64,000 nt of DNA from Chrysaora quinquecirrha (lineage: Eukaryota > Cnidaria > Scyphozoa > Semaeostomeae > Pelagiidae): positions 3,789,202 through 3,853,201 of the forward strand of contig JACTAT010000006.1 of assembly GCA_014526335.1 (NCBI GenBank), written 5' to 3'. The stretch's first letter is position 1, and each line of letters starts with the position of its first letter. The position numbers and the translations under genes were made by a program. Of the stretch, positions 1 through 46,176 are shown in pieces. The notes beneath the pieces were generated by a model, which was not told the origin of the DNA, did not search any database, and saw only the letters and a list, made by a program, of their open reading frames with translations.

Positions 1-967
1 AGAACATGCTATATTTTGTAATAAATGATGATGATAAAATATCACGGATGTAGTGAAATAGATAATTTACCTATGTTTCATACTCTAAGCGTCTTTCAAG
101 ATATTCTATCGAAAAATTGGAAAACTAAGGTACTGTAAACGACGTACAATTGTATTAAACTATAGCAAGCTAAGTAGAAATGACATCCAAGGGTTGGTAA
201 CACATAAAAGATTAGTGGGGTGCAATGATCTCCAGTTTTGAGTTTAAAATACCCAAAACCCGATGTTTTTGACGCAATAAGAACAACTTAATTAAAATAA
301 TTCGGAGGCTTCCCGTTCTAGAAGCCAACAACACGAATTGGCTTGAGAAACGATAGACTTTAGAGAAGTTGATTTGCAAAAATACTCTCTGCAAAGTCTG
401 CGAAGCTTTTCAGCTCTGGAGTCAGGAGAGTTTGGAGCCTAGAAATTTTCAGATTTTCCCGACAGTTGTCGAAAAGAACGGGCCTTTGATCTCTAGGAAG
501 TCTCGAGAAAAAAATAGCATGCAGAAAAAGGACCCGAAATAACACCGCCTTTTTGGGAGACATTCCGAAACCAGATCACTTGTTTTGGTGCAGTGGGACA
601 TCTAACATTCTCGCACGCCGTCAGGATCATGCTGCCAACCCGATATGATATCATATGGTATTTCACAAAAATTTATATAAGATAAGATTATTCTATATTA
701 TATTATGTTATACTAGGCTTCTTTTAAATATTATACTATTAATTATAATAGCTAATATCGAAAAGAATCAACAAGAACAAAAATTGCATATAATGGCTAA
801 ATTGCATGGCGACAATTTTTCTTAAAAAACTTTTCTTTTTCAAAAAAGAAATACTTCTCTTTATATTATGTTTTGCATTGTGCACTTTACTCATTGCGTC
901 AATAAAAGATCTAAGATTGTTTATCTTAATTCTGAATGAATACTTCCCATTAAAAAGCTGTCCAGTC
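1..967. other. AT-rich sequence downstream of ADK, no gene seen
   Basis: I see no convincing coding exon here. Short open frames exist but none has a recognisable motif or paired splice sites. The stretch follows the ADK stop codon on the minus strand, so its right part should include the ADK 3' UTR. I could not pick out a clear polyadenylation signal. Confidence 0.5.
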
Positions 968-17898
<16,931 letters not shown>

Positions 17899-19596
17899 GG
17901 CTGTGATGATGGAAATACAGTTGAGAAGATGGAAAGAAACCTTGCACTGCAATTGCCTTGCTGGAGAAAGGACAAATGCAGTGGAGCATGAAAAATTGTG
18001 CTCACATGGGAATTGACCAATCAGAATGAAGAACTAACAACAATTCAATTCAAGGAATTGAGACAAAGAGCATAAAACCAGAACACTGCAATCGGGGAAG
18101 AGGTGTCAGAATCAAACACAAACACAACAGGAAACTCTTTAGTGTTTCTGAAACAATGGTTATCTCATACCTCAATACATGTGAAATATAAACATCCTAC
18201 AGAATAGGTAGTTTCTGGGTTCCTTGCACCACGATCTAGAGCAGAATAGGGAGAAAACAGGAACAGAAATGAAAGGAAAGAATTGAAACGAAAACTTACC
18301 TGTCAGACACGCCATTTCAAGATATTCCCAAGATACAACAATTTTCTCCTTCTACCGGGCTGCATTGATGGTTTGGGCTTGCAGATGAATGAATAAATGA
18401 AGACTGGCAAAAATTCAACTCAACACACTGCCGTGAGGGTGCTATGGAAATGCAACTGGAAAAATCAGCGGCCAATGCAAAAAACAGTGTAAAACAAGCG
18501 TACTGGATTGTAGATGACAAATCAACTGGTTGGACCTCTGCAAATAACTTGAGGGGATATTCCAGCCACTAGTTATGTTCCCCCATACACTTTTCTAAAG
18601 GGTATACTTCGAAACTTTGAAAATGGCAGGCATAGACAACAATTTATCAAGGCGGAACAAAACCCGTTTTAGATTTCTTCCCGAAGTTTCTTATATGTCA
18701 AACGCCTACTACTAAATATGCCTATGCTTGGAAAATATAAAGAGTTACCTATAAAGAAAAGAGCCATTTTCAAACGTTTAGCTTCAGTTCTTAAACATAC
18801 CTAAAACACTGATGCAAAAAGTTTTATATTCAGAAACTATGCAGGGGGAAATCCTACAGGAGGGTAGGCATAGATGTGCCTGCGCGGGCTATGGGTAAAT
18901 TTGCGATACTTTGTCCGGTTTATGGGTCCTGCTCTGTGCTTTTTTGGCCGAGATATAGTTCAGTTCAACAGCTAATGAATTTTAGCCCTAGTTATGGGTC
19001 AGCTTCATGAAAATATGCTTAATGCAGCAGTGAATAGAAAACTCTTTCATAGGCTATGGAGTAGGTTTTCAAGACAATGATCTGGATATGCAAGCAAGCA
19101 ATCTTTATTTGTTTATGCAGGTCAGGGGTTATGGCAGCTCTACAGCTGATGTGGACCTGCAGCTTGTGCCCCCAGACTGATATTCTAGAATGAATACCCT
19201 GGGTACTCATTTACCGACCTTGGAAGGATGGACAGCGAGTTGAGTAGACTGTGGACTGTGGAAAGTGGTCCCGACAATATTCGAAACCATGACCTTACGA
19301 TCGTGAGCCGAACGCCTTGACCACTCGGCAACATCACCTCTCGTTATGGTTATGATTTGGTATATTTTCAAACCTTCCCTGGTTATTGGTCAACTGTAAG
19401 GCTTTCCAGAGGCACATGTATACCGATCCCTCTATAGGAGTTACCCCCCCCCCCCTCCTTGATACTAAGTTCCACCAGCTGTGCCAGTCACCCTCTTCAA
19501 TTCAAAATATCCCTTAAATATTAATAGTTTTAAAACAAAATTCAAAATAATCCTAGTTACTTGTCTAAGACCACGTTTACTTCACGAACTGCGTAT
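17899..19596. other. Intergenic: EOGT 3' end to ADK 5' end
   Basis: Both neighbours are on the minus strand, so this stretch should hold the EOGT 3' UTR and the ADK promoter. A possible alternative ADK first exon (ATG at 18315, donor at 18299) was considered and not adopted because its phase does not match. No TATA box or other clear site was identified. Confidence 0.45.
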
Positions 19597-37530
<17,934 letters not shown>

Positions 37531-37915
37531 CACTTTTTGGCGCGAAATCCTTGGAGATCCAATCGCAATATTTCGGCAAAACTAGGAAGTTCGAAGCAAA
37601 AAGACACTCTGAATGATGTGAAGTTGGTCAGCTGTTGCATTAGCAGTATGCTCAAGCAAACCGGAGTCATTTACTCATCTCTTTAGCCCTCTCGGCTCCA
37701 GCTTTTGTTTACTTGTCAAACTTAGGCCATATGCCTCTACAAGAAAAAACATGCACCAAAGTAAGAATGGGCGGGAAGGAAAGACTGTAATCGAAAACGA
37801 GACAAAAGCATAAGGGCATATGAAAAATTTTGTGAAATGTGATTGTTTATGTTTGTGTCAGTATCTTGAGCTTGGGATTGTTTGGCTTCTGTGTTTTGGG
37901 TTTACAACTAAAATT
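37531..37915. promoter_or_regulatory. Putative bidirectional promoter between EOGT and SLC9B
   Basis: Only 385 bp separate the EOGT start codon (37530, minus strand) from the SLC9B start codon (37916, plus strand), so the two divergent genes probably share a promoter. TTTGGCGCGAAA at 37536-37547 matches the palindromic E2F consensus; it lies 6 bp from the EOGT ATG and would be in its 5' UTR or at the start site. No TATA box is evident. An upstream in-frame ATG at 37820 exists for SLC9B; the one at 37916 is preferred because the segment between is hydrophobic and unlike the usual acidic N-terminus. Confidence 0.55.
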
Positions 37916-40900
37916 ATGACGAACGAAAAAGAAAATGAGTTACAGATTACAGCATCTGAACCATCTGGTCAAGAAACAAGAGACGATGAAGATAAAACCG
38001 CAGAGGCAGCCTTCAATGACAATGTTAACGTCCAATCATCTTCGAAACGGAATTCAAAAGTACAGCCGACAGAAGATGACGCTTTCCTTCCTGATACTGA
38101 AAATAAACCCGAAAACAATGTTGCAAATCTTGCATCATGCCAAAATTCTTATCAAGTTGGTGCCCACCACGGGGATTCTTTGGCTATGTGGTGACCAGAG
38201 GACTAACTTGTTTCATAATATGGGCCTCTTTATGGGCAATACTGGGAAAGAACGCTCTTCCTGGGAGTAATATTTTCTCCCTAGTCATCCTTCTTGTAGT
38301 TGCTTCTTTTCTTGGGTTTCTTGTCCGAAAGATACCATACATCACATTCCCGCCATTGCTTGGTATGTTGATAGCAGGCTTTATGCTGCGCAACATCCCT
38401 GGCATTGACATTGCAAGTAAAATAGATAAACAGTGGTCCTCCACGTTACGAAACACTGCACTGGTGATAATTCTTTTGCGTTCTGGACTTGGGTTGGACA
38501 TTCAAGCATTAAAACGTCTTAAATGCACTGTTATCAGATTGGCATTCTGTCCCTGCCTGTTGGAGGCAGTGGTAGTTGGTATTGTGTCACACTTTCTGCT
38601 TGGAATGCCATGGCTTTGGGCTTTCATGCTTGGGTAATTGTCTTGACTTGTGCCTGGCTTTCATGTAGTTGCAGAGCTTTGCATAGTGTTATTGCAATCA
38701 CTTTGTATTTTGCTCCCCTAACTACACCAGCTATTCTTTCCAATTCCTTCCAACATGATGCAACCTTATGGGAACAGCAAATTGTTTTGAGACATGCTGC
38801 GAAATCATGCAACACTGACTCAGCAATATATGCTGCAACGTCTTGCATCATACAAAATTTTTGGTGACAACTTTGGAGTGAAAAAAAGCTCTTAGCCCAA
38901 GCATACTGTTACATCTGGCCCTATTCTGCAATCATAGCAAAAACCAGGCTTTGCAATCATGTTTCAATTTCTTTTAATGCTTGCACATACAGTAATTAAA
39001 ACTAATTTATCTGAAACTCTAAAATATTTTTAAAGATTTTTCTTCTCAGTTTCATTTTAGGTGCCGTTTCACCTGCTGTAGTTGTCCCATCGATGTTAAA
39101 CCTTCAGCTTAGCGGATATGGAACAAAAGAAGGCATTCCAACTTTAGTTATGGCTGCCTCGTCGTGTGATGATGTTCTTGCAATTAGCATGTTCAGTGTC
39201 TTCTTAGGAATTGCATTTTCACAAGGTATGTTGATTATTGTGTTTGCAAGGTCAGCAGACGATTGTCTTTGTACGATGTTTTATGCGATTTCTAAGTTAT
39301 AAAGTCGCAGTTAACTAGCACGTCTTATCTGCCTATCATGGGCCGGAAAGACTCAAAACATCTCCCGTTCGATCGATTATCTTCTTTTATCTCCTCTAGG
39401 AAATCTGGTTTTCAATATTTTCAGAGGCCCGTTAGAGTTATGTTTAGGAATCTTCATGGGGTCCGTTGTTGGAGTTATTCTTTGGTACATTCCTCATATC
39501 TCTTCTGTAAGTAGACAACGTTTTTAACTTCGAAGAAATTCATCATAGTCATTCATTCATCATCATCATGCACAGAGCGGAAGACACCCAGTCTTTCATC
39601 ATTTTGGCCGGACAGCCAAATAGCTATATTGATGCTACCAGTACTAGAACACTTTTACCATAAACTAACCTAAATTGCCACTTATACACCCAAAACGTGG
39701 CAGTAATGTTCGGTGGCAGTAGTTTTAGCCCCATTTTTAAACTACTGTCAGTCCTCTCTTCTGAAATCTAAAGAAGGTAATTCCTTGATTTTGCTACTTT
39801 TTGAATGAAGTATAATTGACTTACCCTTAGAAATATGTGACCAGGAATCGTTGTGTGCTGCTTGTTGCCTGTGGTCTCCTATCACTGTTTGGAAGTAACA
39901 GAGCGGAGCTTTCAGGTGCAGGAGCACTTGGTGTGCTTACTCTCGGAGCTGTTGCTGGATATGGCTGGAAAGACGATGGCAAGGTGAGTAAATAAGAACG
40001 ATAATTTGACTTTGATGACAGTTCAGTAAGATGTGAAAGCCTAACGTACGTCACGACGTCACGATGGAAATGAATACAACATATAATAACAGAGGAATAC
40101 TGTATACAGAAACACGAAGTTCAATCAAACTTAATATTGCGAGTCTAGTAATTAAGACAGATTTATCATTTAAAACCTTTCATTCACAGTTAAAGGTGCT
40201 GTGGCGTTGAAGTCTAATCTTGCTAAATTGTGGCGCTTGCTAACTGGAGGTCAGGGCTCAGGTCGAAGCCACGGTGACGTCACGGCAAGGGACATGGTCT
40301 CTTTTGATCATCTACTAAGACTCTAACAAGTTGCGCGTAGCCAACGCCGATGAAGTTGCTGTGGTGTCGTGGTGTAATCCAGCTGATTCGTGGTGTCAGA
40401 AGCTCAGTGTGGTCCGGATTTGAAGCCCAGCAACAGTAGCGTCATGACCAGGGTCGTCGAGGTCTCGATTAGTTAACCTGCTTCTGTAACCCCCCGCTAA
40501 TTAGCTGTTGTTTTACAATTGAATGTTTTTGCTGCAATTTTTATTATGTTGTATTTTCTTTTTATCCAAAGAAACCTGTAGGTGATGTACTATCAGTTTT
40601 ATGGGAATTCTTTCAGCCACTGTTGTTCGGTTTGATTGGAGCAGAAGTTGGTTTAGAGTATTTGAGCGGACGTCTTGTAGGTAAGTATTAAAACCCTATC
40701 CAAACTGCAATGTTTAACCCTGCTCGGCAGTCGGCTGTTAGACGGAAACAAGCAAACATGTTTATTCATTTTGTAATACAAGTTGAGGAGGGTAGTATCA
40801 GCAAAACTACTTTGATGTCAACTTGTATCATCTCCCGCTAGCGAATCTATACACAATACTGTGGTGGATACGCACTATACTGTGGCAGTATATTTTAATA

Positions 40901-42558
40901 TTTTGCGTACTTTGGTGGTGTTTTTACGTACTGTGGTGGATAAGCACTACTGTGGTGGGTTATTATGCTTGATGTGGTAGTATTTTTTTAATACTGTGGT
41001 TTTACAGTACGCAAAAACACCACCACATCAAGCATAATAACCCACCACAGTAGTGCGTATCCACCACAGTAATGCGTATAGATTCGCTAGCGTGCAACTC
41101 CTTAGCTTGATTTTCTATCAAAAATACGCTTCCCTAAAAATCAATCTATTCTTAATACTAAAATCTATGTACCTTTACTTTAGGTCGAGGAATGGCAACT
41201 TTGTTTATTGGTCTTGTATTTCGAATAGCCATCACATACATTGTGGTGCTTGGGAATAAACTAACTGTAAAAGAAAAGATATTTATTGCGTTATCATGGT
41301 TACCAAAAGCTACAGTTCAGGTAATTCAGCATTTGCGAATCACTTGTTCGTTCATTGTTATTCCCTTTAATTTTCGCGCCCCCTTCAATTTTTGTGTGCG
41401 CGAAATGCGTGTAAATTAACTCCTTGTAATGTTCGAGTTGCGCAAAATTCTGTCCAACTGAGTTTCCGATTGAAGCTACTAAATTTTTCTCCCTCTTTCT
41501 GTCGATTAGGGTGGTTCCAGTTAATATCCGTACCCCCCCTATGGAAGAGACCTCGAAAATAGGCTGAGGTCCGTATTTTTACTGCCAAAATTGCAGACAG
41601 CCCCGGAATTTGGGCCATTTTTAGACCAAAACCTCTGGATTTTACCCTATGGAAGACACAAAATTTTCAGTTTCAGCCCTGGATTTTGTGAATTTAAAGT
41701 GAGAGATCTGGATTTTTGTGGGTTTTTTCAAATCCACCCTTGGATTTTAGACTTTTTACACTTCGGAACCCATGGATTTTCCGATGTCTTCATATATCCT
41801 TGGATTTTGTCTTCCATAGGGGGGGGGGGTACGGATAATAACTGGAACCACCCTTACAGAGAAAAATTTTTCACAATAAGAAATATTCAAGATAACATAC
41901 TCGAATCTTTCAGTCAGATAAATATGGGTCTGGAAAGGCAAAAATTGGCGAAAAATATTTGCAGGGGTGATTTTTAATTATTTAATTTCCCAAAAAGCCC
42001 TAGGCTTAATAATAGCTACTACCTTAAATTTTCTCATGATTTGAAATCATCAAAGGAAAGTACTCTCAAAGTGCTGCTAGAAAAGCACTGCCTTTTCTTC
42101 CTTTAGTCGAGCTAAAGTGCCAAAATTCAATAAGTAGCGCTAGCAGCAAAGTTACCTTATTTAGAATATTTGTATACGTACCTCTATTTACAGTTTACAT
42201 TGTCCAAATACTTATTTATCTCTTGTTCTCAATTTCCATTCTCAATTTCGTAGACTCCGAAAACTAGTGAAAGTTTGTTATTTCTTTGCAGGCTGCAATA
42301 GGCTCGATCCCTTTAGACACGGCACGAGAGCGTGGCTTTGCAGGCAAATACCAAGAAAGAATTGGAATAGAAATTGTCACCATCGCCGTTCTGGTTATTC
42401 TGATCACAGCTCCGATTGGTGCAATTGCGATTGCTATTGCTGGTCCAAAATTCTTGCGAAAAGAACGAGCTCCACTTACAAGCATCGATGGAGATGACAT
42501 TGAAGCTGGAGACAGCGAGAGAACTGGTTTTAATATCTTTAACTGTTTGTCTAAATAA
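37916..42558 (+). CDS. SLC9B2: SLC9B-type (NHA) sodium/proton antiporter, 7 exons
   Basis: Membrane cation/proton antiporter of the CPA2/NHA family. Plus-strand exons: 37916-38633, 39050-39225, 39400-39506, 39831-39983, 40572-40680, 41184-41320, 42292-42558; all have GT/AG sites and compatible phases, for about 555 residues. The N-terminal 75 or so residues are hydrophilic and acidic (DDEDKTAEAAF), then WCPPRGFFG starts the membrane part, as in human NHA2 (ACPPHG). Landmarks: FPPLLGMLIAGFMLRNIPGI, GLGLDIQALKRLK, FILGAVSPAVVVPSML, SSCDDVLAI (the paired Asp of the transport site), FQPLLFGLIGAEV, WLPKATVQAAIGSIPLDTAR and ITAPIGAIAI. The acidic frame and the membrane frame differ by one base at the AAAA run 38142-38145; a fifth A would join them. 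I treat this as a sequence error or polymorphism, but a real null allele is possible. SLC9B2 versus SLC9B1 cannot be resolved. Confidence 0.93.
40193..40335 (+). mobile_element. Diverged SINE fragment in SLC9B intron 4
   Basis: TTAAAGGTGCTGTGGCGTTG matches the head of the SINE family, and GGTCAGGGCTCAGGTCGAAG lies where the B box would be. The tail (GACATGGTCTC) is decayed. A better copy follows directly at 40358-40492. Confidence 0.5.
40358..40492 (+). mobile_element. SINE copy in SLC9B intron 4
   Basis: Contains GTGGTGTAATCCAGCTGA, CAGAAGCTCAGTGTGGTC and GAGGTCTCGATTAGTTAACC, matching the family at 27963-28133. The B box is mutated (GGATTTGAAGCCC). Same orientation as the gene. Confidence 0.75.
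40836..41092. mobile_element. Near-perfect palindromic MITE in SLC9B intron 5
   Basis: About 257 bp. The ends CGCTAGCGAATCTATAC and GTATAGATTCGCTAGCG are perfect complements, and the interior is made of ACTGTGGTGG and CCACCACAGT words that fold back on each other, so the whole insertion can form a long hairpin. No coding capacity. Confidence 0.75.
41509..41853. mobile_element. PIF/Harbinger-like MITE, 345 bp, in SLC9B intron 6
   Basis: Terminal inverted repeats of about 40 bp begin GGGTGGTTCCAGTTA and end with the complement; poly-C/poly-G runs follow inside each end. The flanking trinucleotide TTA is duplicated (41506-41508 and 41854-41856), the TWA target expected of PIF/Harbinger elements. 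No transposase. Confidence 0.8.
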
Positions 42559-42559
42559 A
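42554..42559 (+). terminator. Polyadenylation hexamer overlapping the SLC9B stop codon
   Basis: AATAAA overlaps the TAA stop of SLC9B (42556-42558). If used, the 3' UTR would be very short. Hexamers this close to a stop are not always functional. Confidence 0.35.
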
Positions 42560-43100
42560 GTCATCCATTGTTTCTTTTCATTTGAATCTTTTATGCACAC
42601 CATTTGATTTTTTGTGTACTGTTACGCTAGTGATGTATAGGGTAGGTTGACCTTAATTACCTTAAAACCCTATTTATCGAATGTTTTGAGGGGGACTACA
42701 TAGAGATGGTGGCCTTTTTAGAGGGGGGGGGTTTAATAGTGGAACACACTAAGCTTTATATCACTCAAGACGGAGGTATCAAGAGCTTTTACAGTACTCA
42801 AACAGTGAATTCCTCTTCAACCTGCAACCCCCCTTCCAAGATTATGATTAACACTAAACCCATCCTTCAACTCCAAACACTGTTAGCTTGGCTGTGCCAG
42901 CTTTCTGCTTTCCTCAATTTTCCACCATTATCACGGTCTGAGAATCTGCGTTTTCCACAACGAGCTGCTATTGAGAAAATGAATACACTTCTGTATTTGC
43001 TTACTGCCACTGAAAACTCCTTAAACAAACTCAGAGCCTAGAATTCTATCTAAACTTTTCACCAGGAGGGAAAATTTTTTATGATGCTTTGTATCAGATT
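42560..43100. other. Intergenic between SLC9B and the TIR gene
   Basis: No recognisable gene. A 111-codon plus-strand open frame at 42706-43041 includes a G run and has no motif, so I do not annotate it as coding. Confidence 0.4.
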
Positions 43101-43275
43101 GAAGGTGTTGTGGCGTCGTTGTTTAATCCAGCTGACTCGTGGTGTCAGAAGCTCAGTGTGGTCAGGGTTCGAGCCCAGCCACGGTAGTGTCACGGCCAGG
43201 GTCGAGGTCTCGATAAGTTTACCTACTAATGAGATCCTAGCGACTGGCGCTAAAACACCATTTCACCTTCACCTT
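43101..43275 (+). mobile_element. SINE copy downstream of the TIR gene
   Basis: Starts GAAGGTGTTGTGGCGTCG, has the B box GGTTCGAGCCC, the tail GAGGTCTCGATAAG and GAGATCCTAGCGACTGGCGC, and ends ACCTTCACCTTCAC. Closest in the window to the copy at 27963-28133. It lies between two converging genes. Confidence 0.8.
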
Positions 43276-43823
43276 CACTTTCACCGATTGCCATATCACA
43301 TACTGACGTTAGCGGATATTGTTTGGAACCTTTTTTCTGTCTGACGTAGCATAAAGAATTCGAATACTCCACATCACATGTTTTACACACAGCAAATGCC
43401 AAAAGACTGCTAACTGAAAGAATTCTCACTCCAACAACTAACTCACTAACCTGACTCCGTTTATGCAACATAAGAACGAGACTCAATCTTTAAATCGAAA
43501 GGATTTCTTTGGAGGTTTTCTGTCACTTCTGTAGCAAAAAAATAGGACATCACAATTTTGTTTTAAGATATAAAAGATTTCCTTATGTATAAAGATGATT
43601 TGCCCCTTTTGAATACCTTTATACATGTAAATTATACGCATATTAGTTGATTTGCTGTTGCAAAAAGTCATCATTAGTACACTCTGGTTAGATTTGAGTC
43701 TATAGGGTTATAAATGGACTCTTGTAAAAATTGTAAAGATTTAGTTTCCCCTCGCCTCGCGAATATGTGATTCATAGATAAATCGTTTTAGTCTATATGT
43801 AAAGAGAAATGTCTTGAAATTTA

Positions 43824-45630
43824 TCATTTATAATAGAAAAGATACATAACTGAACTGTCATGGCAGTTAATTGAAGCTGTAAGTGAAATCAGATCTTTTC
43901 TCATCATCTTATTACATTCGGCAGCAATGCTATCATAGAATTTAGGCCAGCCGTATTTGGCGTTGAAAGCCTTGTAGCCAATGGATAAGCTACCTCTAGA
44001 TGGAAGATGGGGTTCCCAGAAAGCACTAAAGATGGCATCTTCATCTTCTCCGTTGTTGTGTGCGTCAATGCTGAGTATCTGGCCTTGTTTGGCACCAGCA
44101 CGATCCAGCTTCTGGATGATATCATCCGCTGCACCATTCCACGACCCAGCACGGGATTCAACGAATCGCACGACATAATCGGACCCGAAGCTTGGATACT
44201 GAATAAAACTGAAAAACACGGAACGACCTTCAGTATTGCAGCAACCCGTCAAAGACACGACATCTTCAGCTTTAATGCCTTCGATTTGCTGACAAGCGAC
44301 TTCATAGAACGTTTTCCATGCGTAAGATTTGTTTTGATACTCGTAGGCCAGATTGAGCTGCTCGTCGCTTGGATCATTCAGATCATAAAAAGCCGAGAAA
44401 ATCGCCTGTTCATCTTTGCCGTTATTATGAGCATCGATGGAGACGATTTGACCTCGTTTCACGCGATTTGCTATCAATGCGTCGATGATCTTGTCAGCTG
44501 CATTTTTCCATGCATCGCTTCTAGTTTCAACCCATTTTATGCGCATGCGATGATCACCAGCCGGTTTCGCTGCTGGTTGCACGGCCCCTGCTTTCGACTG
44601 TGGTTTCGGTTGTGCCGGAACAGCCGCCCCTAAGGCTCCGGCGATCTCCTTTTCAAGACTGGCGATGTTGGAATCGAATTTCGCAGGGTCTGTAAAATCG
44701 ACGTAAAGACTGCCTGCTACTAACAGACCAAGTGCTCCACTTGGATTGTAGCCTTTCTCTAATTTTATAGGCAGAATCTTTTTGCCTTTCACCTATGAAA
44801 TAACAAATAAATACAACACATCAAAATCAAACAACCCATAGAGATCGAAGATTCCAATTATTCTGCCGTAGAATAGGTTCTCACAACCGGCACACGAGAA
44901 ATCGAGCACTTGCTCCATGTCAACAATGTGCCCATTTGTGATAAAATTTTTTCCGATGATCTTGCTAACGATGGTCCTAAATAAGGTTTGACTTACCCCT
45001 CCACAGTTGAATTGAATGCTGGCATTAGGTGCTCCTAATTATCAGTTAAGAACAGGCGGAAAAGTAGCTATTATCAGGAAGACAACTTTGATTTAGAATC
45101 CCATCTCTCAGAATACGTGAGAAATATATTAAGGACAACTCAATCCTTGGAAATCTTATACGCCTTGGCTGGAAATCCTATTGTTTTCATGGAAATCCTT
45201 TTGTTTTAACAGAGATCTCGTTTGAAATGCCGCTGATGGGATCAGTGGATGGGGTCGCATTGATACATTCGTACGTCGAGCCAAAACTCGGTATACCAGC
45301 TCCTTTATACTAATATCGTTGGCACGAATAATTTTGTATTAAAACTCTGTTTGACTGTAGATCACAGGGATCTTATCTCACCTGAGCATATTGAATCTCT
45401 TTGTTACAGTTAATCGATTTTTCATATTTTTGAGTCATGCATGTTATGATGGCTGCAGCTCCTTCGACAGCTTCAGCCATTTTCATGTAAATATTTCCTT
45501 GCATTGCTTCAAGATCAATCCATATATCGTACCCATCGGCCTCCAACCTCTCTTTAATTCGAATAACCTCTTTCTGGCTGTCCCACTGATAGGAAATCAT
45601 GATGTGCCCTTTGCTGTCAGGTGGTGCCAT
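43824..45630 (-). CDS. TIR-domain protein with two C-terminal repeats of an unrecognised domain
   Basis: Two minus-strand exons, 45382-45630 and 43824-44792, join in phase 0 (AG/GT sites clear) to give 405 residues. Residues 8 to about 130 form a TIR domain: HIMISYQWDSQ (first strand), DIWIDLEAMQGN (BB-loop region), and S72-x2-C75-x2-E78 (SINCNKE), the position of the catalytic Glu in SARM1-type NAD-cleaving TIRs. No signal peptide or membrane segment is seen, so it should be cytosolic. A Pro/Ala/Lys linker (about 142-162) is followed by two tandem repeats of about 115 residues (166-284 and 290-405), both with W.E/VESR, G.I.SIDAHNNG.DE.AIFSAF, a KxxxFY.....C block and a closing VSLT/ISLT strand. 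I do not recognise this domain. A role in innate immunity or NAD metabolism is inferred from the TIR domain alone. A MITE lies about 95 bp upstream of the start. Confidence 0.85.
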
Positions 45631-45723
45631 GATTCAAGTTAGCTGTGGTCTTTTGAAAATCTAAAGAATGAATTTTTGTCGTTCAAAACGGTCAAAAACG
45701 AAGTAGCTAATGTTTACTTAAGC

Positions 45724-45976
45724 TATGGCTAAACTAGGAGACATTTCGCGCGCGACATTGTATGCAGCGCGTCTCCCAGGGTGACTAAACGTGCAAGTGA
45801 CAAACGAGTAACATGTCCCCCGAGTCATTTGCATGTCGCAGAGACAAGAAATGTTTCTGTTGTCTCCCAGAGACTTTGCATGTCTCTTGCTACAAATTTT
45901 GTCGCGCGCTACAAAGTTTCCGAGGTGGATAAACTGGGCGCAACCGAGGAGTGTCTCGTAGTAGCCATAGCTTTAG
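45724..45976. mobile_element. MITE upstream of the TIR gene
   Basis: About 250 bp with inverted ends: GCTATGGCTAAACTAGGAGA at the left and TAGCCATAGC at the right. Interior words (GAGACAAGAAATGTTTCTG, TTGTCGCGCGC) match the MITE at 1192-1467. It begins about 95 bp upstream of the TIR start codon and so may overlap that gene's promoter. Confidence 0.7.
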
Positions 45977-46131
45977 TCAAAGAAACGCTTGCAGAATGTG
46001 CGACGTAAGCGCAACTGCTGTTCCTAATACTCGACTAGACGATTTTTCCACACGGAACAGCGAATTTTTTACCCTCTTGATGACCCCCATCTTCAAAACA
46101 CAATGAAAGGTCCAGAAATTCAATTCTTCCA

Positions 46132-46176
46132 ACACAATAGTTTTCGTGATTGGTCCAATCACAAAAACTATTGTGT
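46132..46176. repeat. Perfect-type hairpin, about 21-bp arms
   Basis: ACACAATAGTTTTCGTGATTG is followed almost immediately by its near-exact inverted copy CAATCACAAAAACTATTGTGT. The arms differ at one position and the loop is only a few bases. There is no T run after it and no gene attached. Confidence 0.6.

Noticed and set aside
18300..18315. Alternative ADK first exon (ATG at 18315, donor GTAAGT)
   Set aside because: The donor is good, but the phase does not match exon 17150-17224 unless a poor internal acceptor is used; kept only as a possibility.
42313..42603. Minus-strand frames opposite the last SLC9B exon
   Set aside because: They are shadows of the antiporter exon, whose plus-strand frame matches the family.
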